Part shown: in pieces, positions 8,489 to 16,903 of the stretch
Position numbering within the stretch: position 1 is the stretch's first letter
How the letters are laid out: the number at the start of each line of letters is the position of its first letter
NCBI RefSeq assembly: GCF_018916875.1
Contig: NZ_JAHLNO010000004.1
Span: 372,001-436,000, forward strand
Direction of reading: 5' to 3'
DNA from: Virgibacillus proomii
Lineage (GTDB): Bacteria; Bacillota; Bacilli; Bacillales; Amphibacillaceae
Length of the DNA stretch: 64,000 bases
The notes under the pieces: model-generated
What the model saw: only the letters and a program-made list of their open reading frames with translations
The model's database searches: none
What the model was told of the DNA's origin: nothing
Translations under genes and position numbers: made by a program

Positions 8489-8845
8489 GTGGAAAAAAAG
8501 AACATTGTGCAATTAGTGGCAGAAGCTTGTGATGATAAACGTGCAGAAAATATCTTGGTACTTGATATGAAAGAGGTCTCTTTAATAGCTGATTATTTTT
8601 TAATTTGTCATGGTAATAATGAGCGTCAAGTACAAGCAATTGCCCGAGGAATCAAAGAAAAAATGGAAGAAAATGAAGTTACTTTATATCGATTAGAAGG
8701 CTTTGATCAAGCTAGATGGATTTTAGTAGATATAGGTGACGTCGTTTGTCACGTCTTCCATAAAGATGAACGAGGTTATTATAACTTAGAGCGGCTTTGG
8801 GGAGATGCTACAGAAATTCCAGTTTTAACAAGACAGGATCAATAG
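8489..8845 (+). CDS. rsfS: ribosomal silencing factor RsfS
   Basis: 118-aa Iojap/RsfS family protein that binds L14 on the 50S subunit and blocks subunit joining in starved cells. Characteristic motifs are DYFLICHGNNERQVQAIA (about 35-52) and the C-terminal DVVCHVFHKDERGYYNLERLW (about 83-103). The GTG start follows AAGGAGGAATTAATTA. The stop is 2 nt before the methyltransferase start. Confidence 0.95.
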   Translation: MEKKNIVQLVAEACDDKRAENILVLDMKEVSLIADYFLICHGNNERQVQAIARGIKEKMEENEVTLYRLEGFDQARWILVDIGDVVCHVFHKDERGYYNLERLWGDATEIPVLTRQDQ

Positions 8846-8847
8846 CT

Positions 8848-9591
8848 ATGGCATATGAACGAATGGCGGACCTCTATGATATATTTATGAATGACGCACC
8901 TTATGATAAGTGGGTTAAATTTACCGAGTCATTACTCGGTAATAAAGCAATCACTATAGCTGATTTAGGTTGCGGTACAGGAGAGCTTACATTAAGATTA
9001 GCGCAAAAGTTTGATCAAGTTATTGGTATAGATAGTGCTCCTGAGATGTTAGCTTATGCGGAACAAAAAAGTCGATTAGCGGATGTATCGGTTCAATGGG
9101 TCTGTCAAGATATAAGAAAACTTGACGGTTTCCGTAATCTTGGTGCAGCGGTTAGTTTTTGTGATGTCATCAATTATATAACGTCAGAGAGTGAGTTAAT
9201 CCAGGCCTTTCAACAGATCAACAATGCTTTAAGTCCTGGAGGGATTTTTTTATTTGATATACACTCCATTGACTTTATAAGGAATTACTATTTGGACAAA
9301 ACATTTGCTGATGTTACAGAAGATGCTGCATACATATGGTTTTGCTCAGAAGGAGAACACTCAGGTGAAATGTATCATGACTTAACATTTTTTGTAAAAA
9401 ATAAAGAAGGCAACTACAAGAGATTTCATGAAGTTCATCAACAACGAACATTTTCAGTTGATTTTTATAAAAAAATTTTAGATAGGATAGGCTTTGAAAA
9501 TATAAAAATATACGGTGATTTTTCGATAAAAGAAAATAGTGTAACCGAAAATACATCAAGAATTTTCTTTTCAGCAGAAAAAAGCAAGTAG
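8848..9591 (+). CDS. yqeM: class I SAM-dependent methyltransferase YqeM
   Basis: 247-aa predicted methyltransferase. The SAM-binding motif I is ADLGCGTGE (about 40-48), with GIDSAPEML near 62 and a post-I SFCDVINY segment near 100. The start chosen is the ATG at 8848, 2 nt after the rsfS stop; it gives exactly the B. subtilis YqeM length. A longer frame starting at 8797 only overlaps rsfS. The substrate is unknown. It is the last gene of the yqe operon. Confidence 0.9.
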   Translation: MAYERMADLYDIFMNDAPYDKWVKFTESLLGNKAITIADLGCGTGELTLRLAQKFDQVIGIDSAPEMLAYAEQKSRLADVSVQWVCQDIRKLDGFRNLGAAVSFCDVINYITSESELIQAFQQINNALSPGGIFLFDIHSIDFIRNYYLDKTFADVTEDAAYIWFCSEGEHSGEMYHDLTFFVKNKEGNYKRFHEVHQQRTFSVDFYKKILDRIGFENIKIYGDFSIKENSVTENTSRIFFSAEKSK

Positions 9592-9638
9592 TTATCTCTT
9601 TTTTTATGAAAAAGGAGTTTACATGGTACATGTGGAAT

Positions 9639-9719
9639 AGACAGTATGAAAGGAGATTATGTTTTATACTGTCTCATACCTCTTCAGATAAAGCCTGAGC
9701 TAACTGTTATAAGTTAGCT
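9639..9719 (+). promoter_or_regulatory. two hairpins in the comEA leader
   Basis: Two perfect inverted repeats stand in the yqeM-comEA gap: AGACAGTAT/ATACTGTCT (9639-9647 and 9666-9674) and AGCTAACT/AGTTAGCT (9698-9705 and 9712-9719, 6-nt loop). The second ends next to the comEA ribosome binding site AAAGGAGGTG. Neither has a T-run. Confidence 0.4.
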
Positions 9720-9737
9720 AAAAGGAGGTGAACCCCA

Positions 9738-10352
9738 ATGTATCCCACCAGTAAATTAAAAAAGTTTTTTTTCTTTATTGCAGTTCCTATAGCCATTATT
9801 ATCGTGTTATTATTAGCGAATGAAAGAAATGAAAACCAAAAAGAGTCGTCTATTATAATTAATGAAAAGCCAAAGGAGGACTCAACAGACCCATTAGCCA
9901 ATCAATCCTCAGAAGAAGCATCAGCAAGTACCCCTGTTTTTATTGATATAAAAGGAGAAGTAAAACAACCAGGAGTATATGAAATGAAAGCACAAGATCG
10001 GGTGATTGATGCTATTGAAACTGCAGGTGGATTTACAGCAAACGCAGATCAATCACAAGTTAATTTAGCACAAAAATTGCAAGATGAAATGGTAATTGAA
10101 GTAATTGCCAATAATGAGGATTCAGCTATCTCGACCACTTCGGGAGCTGCAACAACGGAAAAAATAAACATCAATCAAGCAACTGCTGAGGAAATTGAAG
10201 AATTAAACGGAATTGGGCCAAGTAAAGCAGCAGCAATTATCCAATACCGAGAGGAAAATGGAATATTTAAACAAATGGAGGACTTATTGAATGTATCTGG
10301 AATTGGCGAAAAAACGTTAGAAGCAATTCAAGATGATATTCAAATACCGTAG
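9738..10352 (+). CDS. comEA: competence DNA receptor ComEA
   Basis: 204-aa membrane-anchored double-stranded DNA receptor for transformation. Residues 10-26 form a transmembrane anchor, followed by an acidic Ser/Thr-rich linker (about 28-66). A SLBB-type domain with VKQPGVYEM comes next (about 69-125). The C-terminal helix-hairpin-helix DNA-binding domain carries INQATAEEIEELNGIGPSKA and LNVSGIGEKT (about 143-204). First gene of comEA-EB-EC. In B. subtilis the operon is driven by ComK; I could not identify a convincing ComK box. Confidence 0.94.
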   Translation: MYPTSKLKKFFFFIAVPIAIIIVLLLANERNENQKESSIIINEKPKEDSTDPLANQSSEEASASTPVFIDIKGEVKQPGVYEMKAQDRVIDAIETAGGFTANADQSQVNLAQKLQDEMVIEVIANNEDSAISTTSGAATTEKININQATAEEIEELNGIGPSKAAAIIQYREENGIFKQMEDLLNVSGIGEKTLEAIQDDIQIP

Positions 10353-10358
10353 AAGTAT

Positions 10359-10425
10359 ATGTTCAAAAAGGGGATGAAAAAAGCGTAAGGCAGCTAAAAT
10401 CGTCATTCTTTTTTGGACGACCTCT
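10359..10425. repeat. short member of MITE-like repeat family E
   Basis: The comEA-comEB gap carries ATGTTCAAAAAGGGG at one end and CTTTTTTGGACGACCTCT at the other. These resemble the ends of the longer copies at 30011, 53217 and 57411. The 67-bp copy keeps little between the ends. Confidence 0.5.
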
Positions 10426-10472
10426 AGAGATATTAAATTATGATAACATTTTAAACAGAAGGGGAAACGGAT

Positions 10473-11051
10473 ATGGAACGGATTTCGTGGAATCAATATT
10501 TTATGGCACAGAGTCATTTATTAGCACTTCGCAGTACATGCACAAGATTAATGGTTGGTGCAACGATTGTACGTGATAAACGAATTATAGCCGGAGGATA
10601 CAATGGTAGTGTTTCTGGCAGTGTACATTGCATAGATGAAGGCTGTTATGTGATTGATGGTCATTGTGTGCGAACGATTCATGCAGAGGCAAATGCATTA
10701 TTGCAATGTGCTAAGTTTGGCGTTGTTACAGAAGGAGCGGATATTTATGTGACACATTTTCCTTGTTTACAATGCTGTAAGCAGTTAATCCAGGCTGGAA
10801 TTCGCACCGTTTATTATGCAGAAGATTATCATAATCATCCATATGCTATTTCGTTATTTGCTGAAGCAAACGTAGCGACAAAAAAAGTGAAGTTGGATTA
10901 TTTAATGGTAGATACGAATTATCGAGAGAAACAGCAGCTAATTCAAGAACTGTTCGAAAAGTTGGAACAAAACAAACTGGAAACGAATGAAATAGAACGA
11001 TTAAAAGATGAAGCAATACGCTTATTTCACTTAAATGATAAAGGTGAGTAG
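10473..11051 (+). CDS. comEB: ComE operon protein 2, dCMP deaminase family
   Basis: 192-aa cytidine/deoxycytidylate deaminase-fold protein. The zinc site is THAEANAL (HAE, near residue 70) and PCLQCCKQL (PCxxC, near 96-100). It keeps the extra Cys/His found in dCMP deaminases (CIDEGCYVIDGHCVRTIHAE). The stop codon is immediately followed by the comEC ATG with no spacer. In B. subtilis comEB is dispensable for transformation, and its enzymatic role is less clear than its family. Confidence 0.93.
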   Translation: MERISWNQYFMAQSHLLALRSTCTRLMVGATIVRDKRIIAGGYNGSVSGSVHCIDEGCYVIDGHCVRTIHAEANALLQCAKFGVVTEGADIYVTHFPCLQCCKQLIQAGIRTVYYAEDYHNHPYAISLFAEANVATKKVKLDYLMVDTNYREKQQLIQELFEKLEQNKLETNEIERLKDEAIRLFHLNDKGE

Positions 11052-13316
11052 ATGACTGGATATTGGCATTTTCCTGCATTAGCAGCTGTCATAAGTATGT
11101 TTTCCATTTGGACTTCACCTTTAATCATCGGTGTATTTCTTATTTGGTTAAGCTATTTATTTTTAAAAAAGCGGATAGCCCTTCTTCCTTCCGTGCTATC
11201 CCTTCTATCTCTTCTATTTTTCTTCTCATATCTCGAGCCACTTGCAATAAAGGAACAGACACTTCGTTTTAATCAATCTAGAGAGCTTAGCGGAAAAATT
11301 ATTAGCCTTGTTAAGCAAACCGATACTCACTTTTCCTTTACCCTACAAAATGATCAAACATCAACTAACATTCAAGTTATCCACTTTTATAAGAAGCCTC
11401 CAAAATCATTCGAAAAAAATATTCAGTATGGTTCTACATGTAAGTTAAATGCTGAAATAAAACTTCCAGAGACCAATAGTAATCCCGGACAATTTGACTA
11501 TCGCTCTCATTTACAAACAAAAGGAATTTCCTATCAAGCTGTGTTAGCGGATGTGACCCAACTGCAATGTGAAGCTGGTAGAGGTTTATTACCAATTATT
11601 TATCAATTTAGAGATACCGTCTTAATCTATGTAGGTCAAACTTTAAGTGATGAAGCGGCGGCTTGGGTAAGAGCGTTAGTCTTTGGCGATGATTCCTATT
11701 TAGATGAAGATACGATAGAGATGTTTCAACGCTGGGGTATGAGTCATTTATTAGCAATTTCGGGATTACATGTGGGAATTGTTATTGCTTTGTTATATAT
11801 GTTACTGGTAAAGCTGAATCTAATGACAAAAGAAAATGCACAGTGGGTGATATTCGGTTTTCTTCCATTGTATGCAGTTATAGCCGGCGGTGAACCCTCC
11901 GTCTGGCGTGCCAGTCTAATGGCCTGCCTGTTTATTCTTCTTTATAAAACAGGGATAAAATGGAGTGGTACGGATGTATTAAGTATTATATTTATATTGC
12001 TAGTTATTTTAAATAAGTTAATTATTTATCATGTAGGGTTTCAACTTTCATTTGCGGTTACTTTCGCTTTATTAATTTCGAAACAGCTGATTTTGAGTAC
12101 AACATCAAGAATAGTGCAGATAATCTATATTAGCTTTATTGCACAAATTTCTATATTGCCAATTCAAATTTATTATTTTTCTTTATTTCAGCCATTTTCT
12201 ATTTTGGTTAACATGGTAATGGTACCATACTATTCTTTTTTTGTTATTCCAATGATGTTTGGTTTACTGATATTTTCACCGCTTGCAATCGTTTCATTTC
12301 TAGATGGGATTTTTCTGGCTATTCACGAACAAGCAATGAATATTGTAAAGTTTCTCGATAACTATGTAAATTACCCATGGATAGTCGGCCCGTTACCTTG
12401 GGTAGTAGTCCTTGGTTTTTATATGCTATTTATTTTATTTATGCAGTTTTGGGAAAATAATAAGCAGTATAAAGCATTCTTGTGTGCTTGCTTGATGACA
12501 ATCGTAATTATGGGATATACTTTACGACCTTATTTATCTCCCTGGGGCTTGGTGACGGTATTAGATATTGGTCAAGGAGATGCATTTGTCATTGAACTGC
12601 CTTACCGAAAAGGTGTCATATTAATTGATGCAGGTGCAACATTTTCGTTTCAGGAAAAGCAACCTTCCAGACGTATTTATGAACAAATTTTAAAGCCTTA
12701 TTTATTCTCAAGAGGAATTGTTAAGATTGATGCGGTGTTTATCACACATGAAGATCTCGATCATAATGGCAGTATTCCGTTTTTGGTTGATGATTTTACG
12801 GTGGATTCAATTATAATAAGTAACTACTATGATACAAAACAAAAAAGTATTGTTCCCTTACCCGAAGAAACGAAGCAAATATTTGTAGAAGCCGCTTCTA
12901 CAATTAATTTGCATGGTCAGCTCTTCCATGTTCTTGGTCCGATACGGGATAAGCGAGCTGCTAATGAAAATTCGCTTGTATTGTATACGAAATTTGGAGA
13001 AACATATTGGCTGTTTACTGGGGATATAACAAAGGATGAAGAGAGAGAAATAGTTAATGCTTATCCAAATCTTCAAGTAGATGTACTTAAAATCGCTCAT
13101 CATGGCAGCAATACTTCCACCGATAAAAACGTATTGCAACAGCTTAAACCTCAGGTAGCGTTATTATCAGTTGGGAGAGAAAATCGTTATGGGCATCCTG
13201 CTTCTGAAGTAATTGAGACCTTGGATTCCATTCTGTTACTTCGTACAGATGAAAATGGAGCTATTCAATACCGGTTTAATCAACATACTGGAACATTTAA
13301 AACGTTTTGGCCATAA
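11052..13316 (+). CDS. comEC: DNA internalization channel ComEC/Rec2
   Basis: 754-aa polytopic protein forming the channel that carries single-stranded DNA across the membrane. An N-terminal DUF4131-type region (about 1-180) is followed by the competence core with GMSHLLAISGLHVGI (about 229-243) and multiple membrane helices. The C-terminal metallo-beta-lactamase-like domain has DIGQGDAFVIELP (about 507), THEDLDHNGS (about 563) and AHHGSNTST (about 684). The length is normal and there is no frameshift. The ATG directly abuts the comEB stop. Confidence 0.95.
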   Translation: MTGYWHFPALAAVISMFSIWTSPLIIGVFLIWLSYLFLKKRIALLPSVLSLLSLLFFFSYLEPLAIKEQTLRFNQSRELSGKIISLVKQTDTHFSFTLQNDQTSTNIQVIHFYKKPPKSFEKNIQYGSTCKLNAEIKLPETNSNPGQFDYRSHLQTKGISYQAVLADVTQLQCEAGRGLLPIIYQFRDTVLIYVGQTLSDEAAAWVRALVFGDDSYLDEDTIEMFQRWGMSHLLAISGLHVGIVIALLYMLLVKLNLMTKENAQWVIFGFLPLYAVIAGGEPSVWRASLMACLFILLYKTGIKWSGTDVLSIIFILLVILNKLIIYHVGFQLSFAVTFALLISKQLILSTTSRIVQIIYISFIAQISILPIQIYYFSLFQPFSILVNMVMVPYYSFFVIPMMFGLLIFSPLAIVSFLDGIFLAIHEQAMNIVKFLDNYVNYPWIVGPLPWVVVLGFYMLFILFMQFWENNKQYKAFLCACLMTIVIMGYTLRPYLSPWGLVTVLDIGQGDAFVIELPYRKGVILIDAGATFSFQEKQPSRRIYEQILKPYLFSRGIVKIDAVFITHEDLDHNGSIPFLVDDFTVDSIIISNYYDTKQKSIVPLPEETKQIFVEAASTINLHGQLFHVLGPIRDKRAANENSLVLYTKFGETYWLFTGDITKDEEREIVNAYPNLQVDVLKIAHHGSNTSTDKNVLQQLKPQVALLSVGRENRYGHPASEVIETLDSILLLRTDENGAIQYRFNQHTGTFKTFWP

Positions 13317-13337
13317 GCTATCATGAATTTCTTTATA

Positions 13338-13440
13338 TTTTATCCCGTATGTAACTGGCAGTAAGACCTCCCTTCCATACTATGAGGTGAAATCTAGAAG
13401 GATAAGTGGAGGGCCAACTGTAAATCAAATGTCCGATTCT
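13338..13440 (+). repeat. repeat module A, copy 1 (diverged)
   Basis: Starts TTTATCCCGTATGTAA and ends at GTCCGATTC. Its inner stem is CCTCCC/GGAGGG-like, instead of the CTCCCAC/GTGGGAG of copy 2. Confidence 0.6.
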
Positions 13441-13530
13441 GTTCAGAGACCTTTAGGTCATACCTTTTGAGGTACTAACAATCAGTGAGGGATAAAAGAA
13501 AACCCCTGCTGATTGAAGATTTACTTTATC
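13441..13530 (+). repeat. repeat module D, copy 1
   Basis: Contains the shared block CTTTAGGTCATACC and GGTACTAACA, then a hairpin CAATCAG (13479-13485) with CTGATTG (13509-13515), then GAAGATTTACTTTATC. Confidence 0.65.
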
Positions 13531-13540
13531 GAATTTAAAT

Positions 13541-13642
13541 TTTTATCCCGTATGTAAGGTGCCGTAAGACTCCCACTTCAAGACCTGAGTTGATACAAAA
13601 GGGTCTAAGTGGGAGAAAACGGCACCTAAATGCCCGATTCGT
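13541..13642 (+). repeat. repeat module A, copy 2 (best hairpin)
   Basis: Outer stem AGGTGCCGT (13557-13565) with ACGGCACCT (13619-13627); inner stem CTCCCACTT (13570-13578) with AAGTGGGAG (13607-13615). It is followed by AAATGCCCGATTCGTTC, which recurs after most A copies. Confidence 0.8.
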
Positions 13643-13695
13643 TCAATTAACATTCAGTAGGAGATGGAAGAAAACTCCTACTGAATGAAGTTTCA
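13643..13695 (+). repeat. repeat module D, copy 2 (13-bp perfect stem)
   Basis: CATTCAGTAGGAG (13651-13663) pairs perfectly with CTCCTACTGAATG (13675-13687), with an 11-nt loop. It is followed by AAGTTTCACTTTATC. Confidence 0.75.
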
Positions 13696-13787
13696 CTTTA
13701 TCCCTGCCATAAGACTCTCATTTCAAGAGTTAAGGGAATACGAAGAAGTCTAAGCATTAGATAACGGCATCTAAATTTCGTTCGTTT
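13696..13787 (+). repeat. repeat module A, copy 3
   Basis: Shorter A copy: TGCCATAAGACTCTCATTTC near 13704 and ATAACGGCATCTAAAT near 13760 are the matching halves. Confidence 0.6.
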
Positions 13788-13976
13788 GGGCTGACAGGAC
13801 TAGAGAGACTGCTTGAATAGGCATCGCACGCAGAAAAAGCGTTTTTCTTTTTCAAGGACAAGGAAAGACTGCGTCAGCGATATATCACGATTTTTCAAGG
13901 ACAGAGAGGCCACGGCAACAATACATCGCGATTTACAAGGAAAAACTTGACAGGAATACATCACGTTTTTTAAAAC
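13788..13976 (+). repeat. tandem repeat module T, array 1 (decayed)
   Basis: About three units built on ATACATCGC, GCAGAAAAAGCG, TTTCTTTTTC and AAGGACAAGGAAAG. The stretch from 13977 to 14245 shows nothing recognisable. Confidence 0.6.
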
Positions 13977-14245
13977 AATAGCCTCATTCTACTTCTTATC
14001 ATTAAGATAAGGAAAAACTTATAAAAGACATAATAAAGCACACAATGATAAAAATATTTTAAAAAATAAAGAAAGGCATCCATATTCTTTAAACAATATG
14101 CTTAATAAATATACTAGCATTCGAGAGTACAAAAGGTTGGGAAATGAGAAGATCCTCTTTTTTATCAACTTTAATTATGAAACAGTCATCCATTTGATCC
14201 ATTTATTTGTAGAAAATCTTAATCCGTTATTCCATATTTAGAAAA

Positions 14246-14494
14246 AAATAAAAGAACAAAGACAGGAAGTCGCTCGTTTAGTGACATACAAACGGCAGAA
14301 CTTTTAACAATATAAAGAAAACATGCCCCTAGAACAGGGGTATGCCGACACCTCTAGCGGCAAGCCCGCTTTTAGTCGGCCTTCCTTTAGATTCGAACCG
14401 ATGTTGACTACCGTAAGACAGATCGAAGTTACTTCGCTTAAGCGTATAAGCTAGACGAAACGATATCCACCATATAGAAACGGATATCGTTCCT
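14246..14494 (-). repeat. repeat module C, inverted copy with GGCCGAC loop
   Basis: Read on the minus strand it runs: head hairpin CGATATCC/GGATATCG (14461-14489), left arm around 14420-14460, ACATCGGTTCGAATC near 14400, GGCCGACTAAAAGCGGGC, a CATGCCCCT/AGGGGTATG hairpin (14324-14346), then the right arm with TTTGTATGTC near 14290. Both arms are present. Confidence 0.65.
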
Positions 14495-14497
14495 ATA

Positions 14498-14600
14498 ATA
14501 TTAGAAAAACTTGGCTTATCGCCAAGTCTTTAGCGAAAGCTGTAGTTTTTCTTATACTATAAACCCTAAAATTTTATACTTTCCTATAGTATAAAAAAGA
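14498..14600. repeat. structured 103-bp element F, copy 1
   Basis: Identical at 102 of 103 positions to the reverse complement of 52787-52889. GAAAAACT and AGTTTTTC can close a junction holding the hairpins TTGGC/GCCAA and TAGC-GAAA-GCTG. A further inverted repeat TTATACTATA/TATAGTATAA follows. Confidence 0.8.
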
Positions 14601-14618
14601 GACTTTAAACAGTCTCTT
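14591..14618 (-). terminator. rho-independent terminator of yqzM
   Basis: On the minus strand AAGAGACT and AGTCTCTT flank a 6-nt loop, followed by a T-run. The stem overlaps the yqzM stop codon and the end of element F. Confidence 0.75.
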
Positions 14619-14752
14619 TACGATCCCAACACACTGATTGTAACACCGATAGTGAATATTAATAAAAAGAAAACAAATGAAAGGGTGAAGCCCTTGATAT
14701 TATCAACTACATCATTTGTTTTTGATTGCGTATCTTTTTCAAACTCGTTCAT
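14618..14752 (-). CDS. yqzM: YqzM family small membrane protein
   Basis: 44-residue protein starting MNEFEKDTQSKTNDVV, with one hydrophobic helix (about residues 23-42, FTLSFVFFLLIFTIGVTISV). The position between comEC and holA and the N-terminus match the small YqzM family of Bacillaceae. The ATG at 14750-14752 follows GGGGAGGGG. Function is unknown. It is transcribed against its neighbours and has its own terminator. Confidence 0.82.
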   Translation of the reverse strand: MNEFEKDTQSKTNDVVDNIKGFTLSFVFFLLIFTIGVTISVLGS

Positions 14753-14950
14753 GTTAACCCCTCCCCATATATAAGTTAGATACGATAAAAAATCCACTGT
14801 ATATCATATTCTAACACATAAACGTCTTCATTCCAAAATTAGAAAGACTTAACATCAATACTTTTACGTAAAAGGGAAAGTCTATAAGTAAAACAAATAT
14901 CGTTTGGCTAGCTGTTCCTAGGGCAGTTATCCAAGCGTTGATATAGATTG

Positions 14951-14984
14951 GAGAGGGATCATTTCCAAGTAAAGTATCCCTCTC
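14951..14984. other. strong inverted repeat upstream of holA
   Basis: GAGAGGGAT (14951-14959) pairs with ATCCCTCTC (14976-14984) around a 16-nt loop, with no T-run. The rest of 14753-15116 shows no gene and no other structure I can support. Confidence 0.4.
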
Positions 14985-15116
14985 TGTTACCCTTTATGTT
15001 AAATCCTTTTAGACATTAAACAATAAATCGAAAAATGTATACAACAATTTCGCTCTTGCGATTATCTTTACAACGATTTACCATAAAGATATGTTGAAAA
15101 AGTTGGAGTGAATGGG

Positions 15117-16151
15117 ATGGCTTATTTAGACACTTTAAAAAAGATTAAGAAAAAACAACTATCACCTGTATATTTATTTTATGGAAATGAATCCTTTTTT
15201 ATACAAAATTTAATTATACAATTAAAGCGGGTTGTAATTCACAATGATGAAGACAATCTTGCCGTTTACGATTTGGAAGAAATGCCGATTGAAGATGTTA
15301 TTGCTGATGTTGAAACATATCCTTTTTTTGGTGAACGGAAGCTCCTAATTGCTAATAACGCATCGTTCTTAAAAGCAAAGCAAGATAAAAATTCCGTTGA
15401 ACATCAGTTGTCGATGTTAGAAACGTATCTAACAGCACCTGTAGATTATTCTATCTTAGTATTAACAGCACCCTATGAAAAAATAGATGAACGGAAAAAA
15501 ATAACGAAATTAATAAAAAAACACGCTGTTGTTGCGAATTGTAATCCGATAAAGGAATATGAACTAAAAAAATGGATTGACGAACTTGCAAGTCAATTTA
15601 AGATTGAGCTGGCAAATGAAGTTTACGATATGCTGGAAGCAGAAGTGTCTACAAACCTATTGTTGTTGGAAAATGAGTTACATAAATTTTCGCTCTATGT
15701 AGGTGAAAATGGTCAAGTGACAAAAGAGATCGCTGAGGATTTAATGGCGCATACACCAACGAGTACTTCTCTCCGCTTAGTCGATGCCGTTATGAACCGT
15801 GACTTATATAGGGCAATAGCAATTTATAAAAATTTAGAAAAACAAAAGGAAGATCCAATTGCCATGATTGGACTGCTTGCTTTTCAGTTTCGGACTCTTT
15901 TACGGGTTAAACTATTAAGGCAAAAAGGGTATACACAAGCGCAAATGGAGAAAATACTCGCAATTCACCCATATGTAATCAAAATTGCATTAAAACGAGA
16001 AAAGCATTTTACAATTGATTTGCTTACATATATTATGAATGAGTTTGCCGAAACAGACAGGGTAATAAAGCAAGGTAAAATGGAAAAAGAGTTGGCATTC
16101 GAAATGCTACTTTATCATTTGGTCACAGGCCAAGCAACGAAAGCACAATAA
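15117..16151 (+). CDS. holA: DNA polymerase III delta subunit
   Basis: 344-aa clamp-loader subunit that opens the beta sliding clamp (YqeN in B. subtilis, of nearly the same length). Family features are PVYLFYGNESFFIQ at the N-terminus (about 18-31), FFGERKLLIANNA (about 73-85), and the C-terminal helical collar domain with LLAFQFRTLLRVK (about 260-272). The ATG at 15117 is preferred over an in-frame GTG at 15108 because GGAG stands 8 nt upstream of it. A bidirectional terminator separates it from rpsT. Confidence 0.93.
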   Translation: MAYLDTLKKIKKKQLSPVYLFYGNESFFIQNLIIQLKRVVIHNDEDNLAVYDLEEMPIEDVIADVETYPFFGERKLLIANNASFLKAKQDKNSVEHQLSMLETYLTAPVDYSILVLTAPYEKIDERKKITKLIKKHAVVANCNPIKEYELKKWIDELASQFKIELANEVYDMLEAEVSTNLLLLENELHKFSLYVGENGQVTKEIAEDLMAHTPTSTSLRLVDAVMNRDLYRAIAIYKNLEKQKEDPIAMIGLLAFQFRTLLRVKLLRQKGYTQAQMEKILAIHPYVIKIALKREKHFTIDLLTYIMNEFAETDRVIKQGKMEKELAFEMLLYHLVTGQATKAQ

Positions 16152-16157
16152 ATAATA

Positions 16158-16186
16158 AAAAAACGATCCTGTGGGATCGTTTTTTT
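16158..16186. terminator. bidirectional terminator between holA and rpsT
   Basis: Seven A, CGATCC, a 4-nt loop, GGATCG and a T-run. It serves holA on the plus strand and rpsT on the minus strand, and it overlaps the rpsT stop codon. Confidence 0.88.
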
Positions 16187-16451
16187 ATGCTCCAAGCTGA
16201 TTAATTCGTTGCTCTAAACGGGATTTTTGACGGTTGCCAAAATTTTGGTGTACAATTCCTTTTCCTATTGCTTTATCAATTGCTTTCTTTGCAGCTTGAT
16301 AAGCAATGCTTGCATTTTCTTTATCTTTTGCTTCAATAAGTTTTTCTACTTGTCTAATTTGTGAACGCATTGCAGATTTTTGTGTATTGTTATTCAAACG
16401 TTTTTTGTTATTCGTTTCTACACGTTTAATTGCAGATTTAATATTAGCCAA
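16185..16451 (-). CDS. rpsT: 30S ribosomal protein S20
   Basis: 88-aa basic protein starting MANIKSAIKRVETNNKKR, with the family KSAMRSQIR segment, binding 16S rRNA early in 30S assembly. Length equals the usual Bacillus protein. The start codon is TTG (16449-16451), preceded by AGGAGGTG. It is transcribed opposite to holA and gpr, as in B. subtilis. Confidence 0.96.
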   Translation of the reverse strand: MANIKSAIKRVETNNKKRLNNNTQKSAMRSQIRQVEKLIEAKDKENASIAYQAAKKAIDKAIGKGIVHQNFGNRQKSRLEQRINQLGA

Positions 16452-16903
16452 TGTCTTTCACCTCCTAAATCATCTTTGTAGAGATGTATATGGGTTATTA
16501 TCCTCAGGCAAATTATTCCGTTGATACAATTATGCTTTGTCTTTGGACAAAGGTCATTTTACCAAAGGAAACGGTTGTTTTCAAGTAGCTTTGTCGAAGA
16601 ATAGAAAAGTTTTTCTAAATACAAAGATAAGATTAACAAGAAATTTAAAAAATTAAACTTATGACAATCTGTAAATAGATATTCAAACAGCCAAGTGAAA
16701 ATGATGCAGCGAATTTCCATTTTACATTAGCGTATATAAAAATTTTATGTAGAAGGATATTTTTCTCCCACATGTAAGGATACTTATTTTTCCACTTTAA
16801 ACAATATTTATTAGCTTGAGAACTATGTCAGAGAATCATCTTCTAAATCCCAATTCGTTCTAGATGAATGAGTTTGCAAAATTGGTTCAAGCTAGAAATA
16901 AAG

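Noticed and set aside
9592-9737. comER gene, expected divergent between yqeM and comEA
   Set aside because: The gap is only 146 nt and contains hairpins but no coding frame.
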